16,887 nucleotides of DNA from Chloroflexota bacterium (GTDB lineage Bacteria > Chloroflexota > Dehalococcoidia > SZUA-161 > SpSt-899): assembly GCA_018657655.1 (NCBI GenBank), contig JABHWQ010000227.1, positions 1-16,887 on the forward strand. Reading direction: 5' to 3'. Positions 1-6,878 of the stretch are shown piece after piece; position 1 is the stretch's first letter; each line of letters opens with the position of its first letter. The notes under the pieces were generated by a model. That model did no database searches. It had not been told where the DNA came from and saw nothing but the letters and a program-made list of their open reading frames with translations. The position numbers were made by a program, and so were the translations under genes.

Positions 1-3
1 GAA

Positions 4-300
4 GTGCGCCTTCGCTGTAAAGCGATGAACCTTATGACTGGGCTAGGTATGCCCAAAACATGCCCTGTAGCATAAATCCAAAGGGAGAAGAAAGACTATT
101 ACATTCTTTGGCTCTATTTGGCTGAATAGTGCAACAAAGCCCTCAGGTTTGGAAACTCACTGGGCAGGAAAGACCATCGCGCTGGGATGTTCCAAGTGTC
201 CCTCGGGTAGAACTATGGATTGACCTTATCCATAGTTCCACGATACGGTTAGAAAAATGATTTTGCATGCCCGGTTGGCGATAAGTGTTTCTTTGAACGG
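4..300 (+). other. Structured non-coding stretch, possible 5' part of a group II intron
   Basis: There is no credible gene here. The stretch opens at base 4 with GTGCGCC, which matches the GUGYG 5' consensus of group II introns. It is rich in short hairpins: TCGCT-GTAA-AGCGA at 12-25 with a GNRA-type loop, GGGC/GCCC at 39-53, and an 11-bp perfect stem, GAACTATGGAT paired with ATCCATAGTTC, at 210-238. This is the texture of intron domain I, but I see no domain V (the AGCCGUAU...GUACGGUUC hairpin) and no reverse-transcriptase gene. If it is an intron it is truncated before the permease gene at 367. It could also be another structured RNA. The 3' limit is a guess. Confidence 0.35.
210..238 (+). 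other. 11-bp perfect hairpin
   Basis: GAACTATGGAT (210-220) is fully complementary to ATCCATAGTTC (228-238) across a 7-base loop. No T-run follows, so it is not an intrinsic terminator. It is best read as a stem in a folded RNA, probably the putative group II intron fragment. Confidence 0.6.
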
Positions 301-366
301 ATCAATACCAGCGCATATGCTATCGAGGACTATTTTCTCGTCATCACTGGATGAGTAGCTGTCAGC

Positions 367-1270
367 ATGATCAGATATCTATTGAAACGAATCGGCATTG
401 TCCTGGTAACGTTGTGGTTGTTGAGCATAGTGGTTTTCGTACTGCCCAGAATTGCTGGTGATCCTGTCTATCTATTGCTGCCCAGTGATGTGACAGAAAC
501 GGACAGGGACGAACTCAGAGAGGAATTAGGGCTCAACAGACCCCTCCCCGAACAGTACTGGATATTTATGAAAGATGTGGTCGCCCACGGAGATTTCGGG
601 GAATCGGTATATATGGAAGAACCCGTAGCTGGCCTCATCATGGACAGATTTCCGGCTACTCTGAAACTTGCCGCTGCTACGTTCCTCTTTATTGTGCCGG
701 TGGGCGTGCTGGCCGCTATCCGAAAAAAACCGATACCCGGACGTTCTGGCGCGAACCGTGGCGATTCTGGGTCAGTCCCTGCCTGGCTTCTGGGTGGGCA
801 TTATGCTCATCCTGCTCTTATCCGTGACTTGGGATTTGTTGCCGACTTCTGGAATGGGAGGAGTGGATACGTATATCATGCCGGTCATCACACTGGGTTG
901 GGTCAATATGGCAGCAGTCACCCGGCTAACCCGATCATCCATGCTGGAGGTGCTGGGGACGGAATACATAATATTTCTGCGTGCCAGAGGGGTATCCGAG
1001 AAATCCGTCATCCTGAAACATGCGCTCAGGAACGCGTCCATCCCGGTGGTAACTACGGCCGCGATGATGTTCGGATATCTGTTGACCGGTTCAATCGTCG
1101 TAGAAAGTGTTTTTATCTGGCCTGGAATGGGAAGGCTTGCTTATGAGTCGGTGGCCAGAGCTGATTTTCCGTTGATTCAGGCAATCGTACTTTTCTATGG
1201 GGCTATATTCATTTCCGTCAATCTTCTGGCAGATTTGTTGTACGTATGGTTGGATCCGCGTATTAAATAA
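367..1270 (+). pseudogene. Frameshifted ABC transporter permease (DppB/OppB family)
   Basis: This encodes an inner-membrane permease of the dipeptide/oligopeptide/nickel importer family (binding-protein-dependent, DppB-like). The N-terminal part, read from 367, begins MIRYLLKRIG and has a first membrane helix and the family-typical PRIAGDPV segment. From about 730 the family match continues one frame over: NRYPDVLARTVAILGQSLPG, membrane helices, the cytoplasmic EAA-type loop (EYIIFLRARGVSEKS...LRNA) and a normal end, WLDPRIK. The switch falls in a run of seven A at 723-729. With six A the two parts fuse into a protein of about 300 residues, normal for the family. No dppA, dppC, dppD or dppF lies beside it and the Shine-Dalgarno is weak. 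I read it as a decaying orphan, but a sequencing error or transcriptional slippage on A7 would also explain the break. Confidence 0.85.
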
Positions 1271-1275
1271 AGATA

Positions 1276-1657
1276 GGGCTATTCCTTTCGTTGGACTAAC
1301 TACTACATGTTGTGTTCTGTGACTTTCGTTCCTCGAACTCCCTTGGTTATGTCCTGATACGACGCCGCATCAAGGGCAACTGTATTTTGGAGCAAGCGGT
1401 AAAAGAGCGTTCCCGCAATCACCGGGGTCTTGTGTGTACATGCCGTACACTTGAACAGGCCCCCTTTCAGTTTCCAAGCCTCGCTGTGACCACAAACAGG
1501 ACATCGGAAACCCTCTGACCAGCGCAATTGAAACAAGTATTCGCGACATGCTTCCTCTGTCGAAAAGCGCTGTTCAAGCTCTGTCAAAGACCTCGGATAG
1601 TTCTCCATACCTCCCGATACTTATATATTGTGGTTGGTCCAGTCAAGTGAATACCCC
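1276..1657 (-). mobile_element. Internally deleted IS1595-family element with both ends
   Basis: The two ends are imperfect inverted repeats. The left end from 1276 (GGGCTATTCCTTTCG...) and the reverse complement of the right end at 1657 (GGGGTATTCACTTGA...) agree at 20 of 28 positions when aligned by eye. AGATAGG occurs at both borders (1271-1277 and 1659-1665). It overlaps the left end slightly and is compatible with a worn 8-bp target duplication, the usual size for IS1595. At about 0.4 kb instead of about 1 kb, this is a MITE-like deletion derivative. It begins a few bases after the stop codon of the broken permease gene. Confidence 0.7.
1303..1608 (-). pseudogene. IS1595-family transposase, internally deleted remnant
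   Basis: The 101-residue reading frame starts like IS1595 transposases. The segment LTELEQRFSTEEACREYLF is followed by a zinc ribbon with C36-x2-C39 and C54-x2-C57, and then by TPVIAGT, where the catalytic part should begin. Instead the frame jumps to LFYRLLQNTVALDAASYQ, which resembles the extreme C-terminus of the same family. This looks like an in-frame loss of roughly 200 codons, removing the DDE-type catalytic domain. The product cannot be an active transposase. It might still bind the element's ends through the ribbon, but that is speculation. Confidence 0.75.
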
Positions 1658-1954
1658 TAGATAGGAATTAATTAAGCATACTTTAGCACAATACCTTCAA
1701 GAATGCTGATCGAAATGATCGACGGTATTATCGTTTTATGGGATCAATCTAAATTTGACCAATGAATAACCTTCCGGATAGGCATGATTTTAGGCACAAG
1801 GGAATGATACAAGAGAATATGCTGAAATGCTAAACACACTTATCGAGGCGATCGTATCAGGAAGCGAGCGCTGTATTTTTGGGAAGCTTCTTGTGATGTG
1901 GCGACGAACGTGGCCCAGTAGTTTCCGCAGGGATGTTTACCGTAGAAGTACTAA
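1658..1954. other. Intergenic stretch with nothing recognised
   Basis: I see no supported gene, repeat or terminator between the IS1595 remnant and the promoter at 1955. A short open frame of about 43 codons from the ATG at 1827 has no ribosome-binding site worth the name and no recognisable product. Confidence 0.5.
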
Positions 1955-1983
1955 TTGACCGGTGTTTGCCCTGATGATAAAGT
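1955..1983 (+). promoter_or_regulatory. Sigma70-like promoter of the putative RNA gene
   Basis: TTGACC at 1955-1960 (5 of 6 to TTGACA) is followed after exactly 17 bases by TAAAGT at 1978-1983 (4 of 6 to TATAAT). Transcription would start near 1990, at the beginning of the structured stretch that ends in a strong terminator. Match and spacing were judged by eye. Confidence 0.55.
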
Positions 1984-1989
1984 CAATTT

Positions 1990-2258
1990 AGAGATAAAGA
2001 CGTCGGCGCCGACAATCCGGAGGTGGAAGATGAGGCTTCAAGCGTTGAATGGAGTATGGCAAGTTGATGAGTGATGCCCTGCCGAGAGGCAGGGCTAGCG
2101 GAGTCTGAATCGGGCCCGCGAATTGAAAAGTGAGCCCAAGGCATTGTGAGGAGGGGGGTAAGCCTCAAAATGCGGACCGATCCGGGAGGAACTCTCGGAA
2201 TGGGCCAGGTTCAGAGTAGGTATTTCCGAGGGTCGCTGAATAAGCGGCCCTCTTTTTT
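1990..2258 (+). ncRNA. Candidate structured RNA, stand-alone or heme-operon leader
   Basis: A promoter, a run of stable hairpins and an intrinsic terminator frame a transcript of about 270 bases with no plausible protein. Visible stems are the palindrome GTCGGCGCCGAC (2002-2013), GCCCTGCC-GAGA-GGCAGGGC with a GNRA loop (2076-2095), CCGGGAG-GAA-CTCTCGG (2182-2198) and the terminator. Polypurine segments such as GTGAGGAGGGGGG (about 2147-2159) lie between them. I looked for the signatures of RNase P RNA, tmRNA, SRP RNA, 6S RNA, T-box leaders and the cobalamin, TPP, SAM, FMN and c-di-GMP riboswitches, and recognised none. It ends 93 bases before the first gene of the heme series, so it could be an attenuating leader or an independent small RNA. 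Confidence 0.5.
2228..2258 (+). terminator. Strong intrinsic terminator
   Basis: GAGGGTCGCT (2228-2237) pairs with AGCGGCCCTC (2243-2252) over ten positions with one G-U wobble, around the five-base loop GAATA. Six T follow directly (2253-2258). This is a textbook rho-independent terminator in front of the heme genes. It either ends a stand-alone RNA or acts as an attenuator. Confidence 0.9.
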
Positions 2259-2318
2259 GTTGTGGAGTGTTTATCAATATTGCATCGAATATAATTGAAT
2301 GCTATTCTTAATTTGTAG

Positions 2319-2340
2319 AAAACTATAGTTTTTAATAGTT
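2319..2340 (+). promoter_or_regulatory. Palindromic operator candidate upstream of the regulator gene
   Basis: AAAACTATAGTTTT (2319-2332) is a perfect 14-base palindrome. The half site ATAGTT at 2325 recurs at 2335, one helical turn (10 bases) away. The site lies 12 bases before the start codon of the HTH regulator, where a self-repressing regulator would bind. TATAGT inside it also resembles a -10 box, but I found no good -35 at the usual distance. Confidence 0.4.
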
Positions 2341-2351
2341 ATTGAGAGATT

Positions 2352-2990
2352 ATGAGCAGCAGTCAATCGACTCTATTAACCATGAGCCAGGCAAGCAGGA
2401 TGCTTGGCGTAAGTGAAGTGACTTTGCGTCAATGGACGGATGAAGGGCGGATAGATGCATTCATAACCCCGGGCGGACATCGTCGTTATTCCGAGGTATA
2501 TCTGCACCGTTTCATGGGAACCAAAAACCGGATACACGGCATTAAGGATTTAGTGGCACGCATAGAGCTTACACCAGGACAGGAACGCGAAATAGCCCAG
2601 GTACACTTTGCGAGCGCCGATTGGTATCAGAAACTTGATGATGAATCGCGTATGAGGTTCGGGGAACTGGGAAGGCAAATATACGAGCTTGTCATAACAT
2701 ACATATCCAAACCAATCAAACGGGATGAAACCTTGGCAAATGCCAGGGAAGCCGGAAAGGAATTCGGAGAGTATCTTATGGAAGTTGGCCTGTCTCTTAC
2801 CGATGCCATGGAATCCTTTATGATGCATCGATCACCTTTGGTGATAGCTGCTACAGATCTCATGAAAAAGAGAAATGCTATAAATGAGCGGGCTGCCGAA
2901 GCTATACCACTTGTAACGCAGATAACCGATGAGGTACTGCTGTCACTGGTAGCGGTATATCAGGGGTGCGAGAGGGGTAACTCAGAGTGA
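2352..2990 (+). CDS. MerR/excisionase-type HTH regulator with helical sensor-like domain
   Basis: This is a likely DNA-binding regulator of the heme genes, 212 residues. Residues 9-55 form a MerR/excisionase-like winged helix-turn-helix: MSQASRMLGVSEVTLRQW, then the wing signature TPGGHRRY at 39-46. The rest (about 62-212) looks all-helical and resembles RsbRD-type N-terminal sensor domains, with GKEFGEYLMEVGLSLTDAME and FMMHRSP, but I cannot name the ligand. Its stop overlaps the ahbC start in GTGA, so the two are co-transcribed and probably translationally coupled. The ATG at 2352 has a GAGAG five bases upstream. The role in heme regulation is inferred from position and domain type. Heme, a porphyrin intermediate or iron would be reasonable signals, and H and C residues are too few to show a binding motif. 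Confidence 0.75.
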   Translation: MSSSQSTLLTMSQASRMLGVSEVTLRQWTDEGRIDAFITPGGHRRYSEVYLHRFMGTKNRIHGIKDLVARIELTPGQEREIAQVHFASADWYQKLDDESRMRFGELGRQIYELVITYISKPIKRDETLANAREAGKEFGEYLMEVGLSLTDAMESFMMHRSPLVIAATDLMKKRNAINERAAEAIPLVTQITDEVLLSLVAVYQGCERGNSE

Positions 2991-4153
2991 TTTCAATCTC
3001 AAGATTGCTCTGCGATGAAATAGGTCCCGGCGATGAACTTCGTTACGGGCATAATGGACGCCTTTCTCCCGCTTTAGAGGCAAGGCCTATAGTGGTCTGG
3101 AATTGCACCCGAAGATGCAATCTCAACTGCATCCATTGTTATGCTGATGCTGCATCAGCCACTAATGATGGGGAAATGGACAACGAAGAGGGCAAGGCAT
3201 TGATCCGCCAGCTGGCCGAATTCAAAGTCCCTGTTCTTCTCTTTTCAGGTGGTGAACCTCTTGTGCGGAAAGACTTCCTCGAACTTGCCCGGTATGCGAC
3301 TGATAAAGGCCTCGGGGTGGTCGTATCGACCAATGGCACCCTTATCACACCCGAGATTGCACGAGAAATGAAGGGGATTGGTTTTCGGGAAGTTGGTATC
3401 AGCGTGGATGGTATCGGAGATCAGAACGACAAATTTAGGGGGAAACCAGGAGCATATGAAGCTGCGTTACAGGGAATTCGCAATTGCATAGCCGAGGGCC
3501 AAAGGGTATCACTGCGGATGACTATAACACGATCAAACAAAAATGAAGTTCCTTCTATTCTTGATCTGGTTGAGAGGGAGGGGATCGACCGGGTTTGTTT
3601 CTATCATCTGGCGTATGCCGGCAGAGGGAACGATCTCAGGAATATTGATCTGAGTCACGAAGAGACGAGAGAAGTAGTTGACCTTATTTGCGATCGGACG
3701 ATTGATTTTCACCAAAAAGGAATGAATAAAGAAATCCTCATGGTTGCCAATCATACAGATGGGGTGTACCTGTATCTGAAAGAAAAGGAGCGAAATCAGG
3801 CACGTGCAACGGCGATAATGGAGCTTCTGAAGATCAATGGTGGCAACAATTCGGGGATTAGAATCGGGGCGGTGGATGAGCTGGGTAACGTTCATCCAGA
3901 TCAATTCTGGAGGTCGCTCAGTCTGGGCAATGTTCGGAAAAGATCGTTTGGGGACATCTGGTTGGACATCTCTAATCCGGTGATGGCAGGACTGAAGGGC
4001 CGGAAAGGATTGCTAAAGGGTAAATGTGCTGTTTGCCGATATCTCGATGTCTGCAACGGCAATTTGAGGGCTCGGGCTGAGGCCGTTTTTGATGATATGT
4101 GGGCCGAAGACCCGGCCTGTTATCTAACCGATGAGGAGATCGGGATTAAGTAG
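2987..4153 (+). CDS. ahbC: AhbC, 12,18-didecarboxysiroheme deacetylase (Fe-coproporphyrin III synthase)
   Basis: This radical SAM enzyme removes the acetate side chains at C2 and C7 of 12,18-didecarboxysiroheme to give Fe-coproporphyrin III. The SAM-cluster motif is C44-x3-C48-x2-C51 (RRCNLNCIHCY). GGEP at 88-91 is the SAM-binding motif of the radical SAM barrel. The C-terminal domain carries C347-x2-C350-x5-C356 and C378, the expected place for an auxiliary Fe-S cluster. Family-typical segments are HPDQFWRSLSLGNVR, DVCNGNLRARAEA and DPACYLTDEE, which set it apart from the sister enzyme AhbD next door. The start is GTG at 2987 inside the GTGA overlap with the regulator gene, with GAGAGGGG upstream. 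Length (388 residues) is normal. Confidence 0.92.
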   Translation: MISISRLLCDEIGPGDELRYGHNGRLSPALEARPIVVWNCTRRCNLNCIHCYADAASATNDGEMDNEEGKALIRQLAEFKVPVLLFSGGEPLVRKDFLELARYATDKGLGVVVSTNGTLITPEIAREMKGIGFREVGISVDGIGDQNDKFRGKPGAYEAALQGIRNCIAEGQRVSLRMTITRSNKNEVPSILDLVEREGIDRVCFYHLAYAGRGNDLRNIDLSHEETREVVDLICDRTIDFHQKGMNKEILMVANHTDGVYLYLKEKERNQARATAIMELLKINGGNNSGIRIGAVDELGNVHPDQFWRSLSLGNVRKRSFGDIWLDISNPVMAGLKGRKGLLKGKCAVCRYLDVCNGNLRARAEAVFDDMWAEDPACYLTDEEIGIK

Positions 4154-4157
4154 ATTG

Positions 4158-4176
4158 TTCCGTGTTAAGCACGGAA
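4158..4176. repeat. REP-like palindrome between ahbC and ahbD
   Basis: TTCCGTG-TTAAG-CACGGAA is a perfect 7-bp stem with a 5-base loop, followed by TGACA. An almost identical unit, with TCAAG in the loop, lies at 14364-14384 before hemL. It fills most of the 39-base gap between the two radical SAM genes. It has no T-run, so it is a dispersed repeat rather than a terminator, though such stems can stabilise upstream mRNA. Confidence 0.75.
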
Positions 4177-4192
4177 TGACACAAAAAATACG

Positions 4193-5278
4193 ATGCCCAT
4201 CACGCAATATCAAATTGAACCAAAACTACAGCTGGTTGCCTGGGAGATCACCCGCAGATGCAACCTTTTTTGTGATCATTGCCGGGCTGCGGCTGAAGAC
4301 ATCGCGTACGAAGGCGAACTCTCCACCGAAGAATGTTTTGGAATCATTGATAGCATCCTGGATATCGGGAAGCCCATGTTGATCCTCACTGGAGGGGAAC
4401 CTCTTTTGAGGCCCGACATTTTCGAGATCGGCAAATATGCCAGCGGAAAAGGACTCCGTGTAGTGCTCGGCACCAATGGTACGGTCATCACACGAGAGAT
4501 AGCCGAGAAACTGGCGGAAATACCCGTTACTCGAATTGGGGTGAGTCTGGATTTTCCCACTGCCGAATTGCAGGACACTTTCCGGGGTAAATCGGGGGCT
4601 TTCGAATCGGCCATCGAAGGTATTAAAAAGGCTCGGAGGGCTGGAATAGATATTCAGATAAATAGCACTATCACCAAAATGAATGCCCCGTATCTGGATG
4701 ATCTCCTTAATTTCTCGCTGGAACTGGGTGCAGTTGCCTTTCATCCCTTCATGCTGGTGCCAACCGGGAGAGGAAAGGCACTGGCTGACGTTGAATTACC
4801 CCCTGAAGAATATGAACGAATCCTAAACTGGGTGTGCGATAAACAATTAAAGGTGGGCGACCGGATATTCCTCAAACCCACTGACGCTCCACATTACATG
4901 CGCATATTGAAACAACGGGGAATGACACAGGCGAGCGGTCACGGTGGGCATCCGGGTACGGCGAACACCATTACTCGTGGGTGTCTGGCCGGGACCGGCT
5001 TTTGCTTCATTTCGCATGTGGGTCGAGTGCAGGGGTGTGGGTATCTTGATGTTGAAGCCGGAAATGTAAAAGAAGAGAGCTTTGCGAAGATATGGTCTGA
5101 TTCCCCTCTTTTCCGGCAATTGAGAGACCTTTCACTGATCGAAGGTAAGTGCGGAGCATGTGAATACAAACGAATCTGTGGCGGTTGCCGGGCCAGGGCT
5201 TACGAATCGACCGGCAATTATCTGGCAGCTGAACCATATTGTATGTATCAACCAAGTGGGTTGCGATGCGAGGCATGA
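4193..5278 (+). CDS. ahbD: AhbD, heme b synthase (Fe-coproporphyrin III decarboxylase)
   Basis: This radical SAM enzyme oxidatively decarboxylates the two propionates on rings A and B of Fe-coproporphyrin III to vinyls, giving heme b, the last step of the siroheme-dependent pathway. C23-x3-C27-x2-C30 (RRCNLFCDHC) binds the SAM cluster and GGEP lies at 67-70. The C-terminal extension has a SPASM-like set of cysteines: CLAGTGFC, then C320-x2-C323-x5-C329-x2-C332 and C350, in the family-typical context ICGGCRARAYESTGNYLA. Length is 361 residues. It starts at ATG 4193 with only a weak ribosome-binding site, just after a REP-like hairpin, and ends in an ATGA overlap with the next gene. That overlap suggests coupled translation with the decarboxylase. 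Confidence 0.92.
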   Translation: MPITQYQIEPKLQLVAWEITRRCNLFCDHCRAAAEDIAYEGELSTEECFGIIDSILDIGKPMLILTGGEPLLRPDIFEIGKYASGKGLRVVLGTNGTVITREIAEKLAEIPVTRIGVSLDFPTAELQDTFRGKSGAFESAIEGIKKARRAGIDIQINSTITKMNAPYLDDLLNFSLELGAVAFHPFMLVPTGRGKALADVELPPEEYERILNWVCDKQLKVGDRIFLKPTDAPHYMRILKQRGMTQASGHGGHPGTANTITRGCLAGTGFCFISHVGRVQGCGYLDVEAGNVKEESFAKIWSDSPLFRQLRDLSLIEGKCGACEYKRICGGCRARAYESTGNYLAAEPYCMYQPSGLRCEA

Positions 5279-6267
5279 AATTGAATATCAAATTGGATCA
5301 AACTGAGCGGACCCTAGTGAATTTGATGCAAACGGATTTCCCGCTCGAACAGGACCCTTTTGCTGCTTTGGGAGAGAAACTCGGATTGAGTGAAGCGGAA
5401 GTACTCCGGCGGGTGCAGGAATTGAGAGAAAAGAAGATCATTCGTATTCTTGGTCCCGTCTTCAATTCACGGTCTCTTGGCTATCAGAGTACCTTGGTGG
5501 CAATGCGAGTGCCAGAAAATAGAATAGAGCATGCGGCTAGTATTATCAGTCAACACTCTGGGGTGGGGCACAACTATCAGCGCGATCATCAATACAATCT
5601 GTGGTTTACCCTGGCGATACGTGGCAATCACGATCTCAAAAAGACATTGGGCGAATTTGAAAAACAAATACAGCCGGAATCCATGTTTGAACTACCGGCG
5701 ACAAAACTCTTCAAGATACGCCTCTTCTTTGATCTTGAGGGCAACGGTAACCATACTGAAGACACCGTAACAAAAACTCCACAGCCGGTAGCAGCCCCTC
5801 TTTCCGAATCGGAACGGGCAGTCATCAACGAAGTGCAGCAGCAGCTTCCCTTGATTAACCGTCCCTTCGATGATATAGCCCAGAATGCGGGTGTGGATAT
5901 CGAGGAATTCCTGTCAATTTGCCGGTCGCTACAGGAACGCGGCATTATGAGGCGTTTAGGCGCTTCTATAGAGCATCAGAATGCAGGGTTTGTAGCTAAT
6001 GCAATGGTGTGCTGGGAAGTTCCACAATCAAGAGTTGATGAAGTCGGGTATAAAATGGCTGCTTTCAAAGAAGTGACCCATTGCTATGAACGAAAGACAA
6101 ACCATTTGTGGCCACGCTATAATGTTTTTACCATGATTCATGCCGATACCGAAGCGAAAAACGTTGAGACTGTGGATCGGATGATTCGGAAAACCGGCAT
6201 TGATGAATATCAAGTTCTTTCCACTAAAAGGGAATTCAAGAAGGATCGAGTAAGATATCGGGTGTGA
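5275..6267 (+). CDS. ahbA-ahbB: Fused siroheme decarboxylase AhbA-AhbB
   Basis: Siroheme decarboxylase removes the C12 and C18 acetate carboxyls of siroheme, giving 12,18-didecarboxysiroheme. In many organisms AhbA and AhbB are separate subunits of a heterodimer, whereas here two Lrp/AsnC-fold units are joined in one chain of 330 residues. The first half has an HTH-like unit and the signature HNYQRDHQYNLWFT. A hydrophilic linker with TKTPQPVAAP follows. The second half has its own HTH-like unit and HCYERKTNHLWPRYNVFTM, the AhbB-type signature with the active-site-region histidine. I chose ATG 5275 because it forms an ATGA overlap with ahbD. In-frame ATGs at 5266 (behind AGTGGG) and 5239 are possible. 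Such proteins are often mislabelled as Lrp/AsnC transcription regulators. Confidence 0.9.
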   Translation: MKLNIKLDQTERTLVNLMQTDFPLEQDPFAALGEKLGLSEAEVLRRVQELREKKIIRILGPVFNSRSLGYQSTLVAMRVPENRIEHAASIISQHSGVGHNYQRDHQYNLWFTLAIRGNHDLKKTLGEFEKQIQPESMFELPATKLFKIRLFFDLEGNGNHTEDTVTKTPQPVAAPLSESERAVINEVQQQLPLINRPFDDIAQNAGVDIEEFLSICRSLQERGIMRRLGASIEHQNAGFVANAMVCWEVPQSRVDEVGYKMAAFKEVTHCYERKTNHLWPRYNVFTMIHADTEAKNVETVDRMIRKTGIDEYQVLSTKREFKKDRVRYRV

Positions 6268-6270
6268 AAT

Positions 6271-6804
6271 ATGTCTGATCAACTTGTTTGCAGATACGAT
6301 ATGGAAATGGTTGCCCCGGAGTGCACACCGGGTGCGTCGTGGTGGGGAGTGAAGATAAAGATCGAGAATGATATCAGCGAAGTGTTCCCTTATATGAATG
6401 CCGAACTCAATGAGGTGGATTACAATCACAGCGCAAAAATCCTGGTTTGGAACGGTGATGACGGATTGAAGTATGCATTCCGCTCCAACGAAATCGCCGT
6501 CGCACCTGTTGAGGATAGGGCGGGGGCTCAGAGTATGTGTGATAGTATCGTCGGCATGGTGAACGATATTTGGAGCCGAAAGGTCAACATCGAACCAAGT
6601 ATCAAAGGAAAAGCGCCACCACCGAGTATGCTCCAGCTTTTAAAACTTTTGCCAAAAACGAACTGCAAGGATTGCGGTTGTGCCACCTGCATGGCCTTCG
6701 CCGCTGAATTGATTAAGAAGCAGGCTGAATTATTGGGGTGTCCGCATCTTTCACAAGATGCACATGCAAAGAACAGGGAATCATTGTTGAAATTGTTGGA
6801 ATGA
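6271..6804 (+). CDS. Small [4Fe-4S] protein with PF04060-type motif
   Basis: This 177-residue protein has an unrecognised N-terminal domain (about 1-110, with GASWWGVKIKIENDISEVFP) and a C-terminal Fe-S module. The spacing C132-x2-C135-x4-C140-x16-C157, in the context LLPKTNCKDCGCATCMAFAA, fits the PF04060 cluster-binding fold of corrinoid/Fe-S proteins and RnfB. There is one extra cysteine at 137. No signal peptide or membrane helix is visible. It starts three bases after the decarboxylase stop, so it belongs to the ahb transcript. Plausible jobs are electron delivery to AhbC/AhbD or handling of an iron-porphyrin intermediate, but both are inference from position. It is the last gene before the AT-rich insertion. 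Confidence 0.8.
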   Translation: MSDQLVCRYDMEMVAPECTPGASWWGVKIKIENDISEVFPYMNAELNEVDYNHSAKILVWNGDDGLKYAFRSNEIAVAPVEDRAGAQSMCDSIVGMVNDIWSRKVNIEPSIKGKAPPPSMLQLLKLLPKTNCKDCGCATCMAFAAELIKKQAELLGCPHLSQDAHAKNRESLLKLLE

Positions 6805-6817
6805 ATGATTTGCATGT

Positions 6818-6841
6818 GATTGCGAGCGAAGCGTGGCAATC
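6818..6841. repeat. REP-like palindrome, GATTGC family
   Basis: GATTGC and GCAATC (6818-6823 and 6836-6841) frame GAGCGAAGCGTG. In reverse orientation this matches the repeat at 14267-14288 (ATTGC...GCTCGCAAT), so the same dispersed repeat family occurs twice in the window. It lies exactly at the left border of the AT-rich two-gene insert. Confidence 0.65.
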
Positions 6842-6878
6842 CCGCAGTATTGAGATTAGTTAAAACGTTGATAGGTTG

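Noticed and set aside
1827..1960. Short open frame of about 43 codons downstream of the IS1595 remnant
   Set aside because: It has no ribosome-binding site, no recognisable product and no conserved neighbours. It overlaps the promoter of the RNA.
2100..2120. Resemblance of GAGTCTGAATCGGGC to a 23S rRNA segment
   Set aside because: Only about 14 bases agree and the flanks do not continue as 23S rRNA, so it is taken as chance.
1990..2258. Cobalamin riboswitch
   Set aside because: It would fit the tetrapyrrole context, but I could not find the B12-box or the GCCACTG core.
4226..4744. Long minus-strand frames opposite ahbD and other heme genes
   Set aside because: They are antisense shadows of well-supported genes, without family features.
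5275..6267. Lrp/AsnC transcription regulator
   Set aside because: The HTH-like folds are there, but the siroheme-decarboxylase signatures and the ahbC-ahbD context make an enzyme far more likely.
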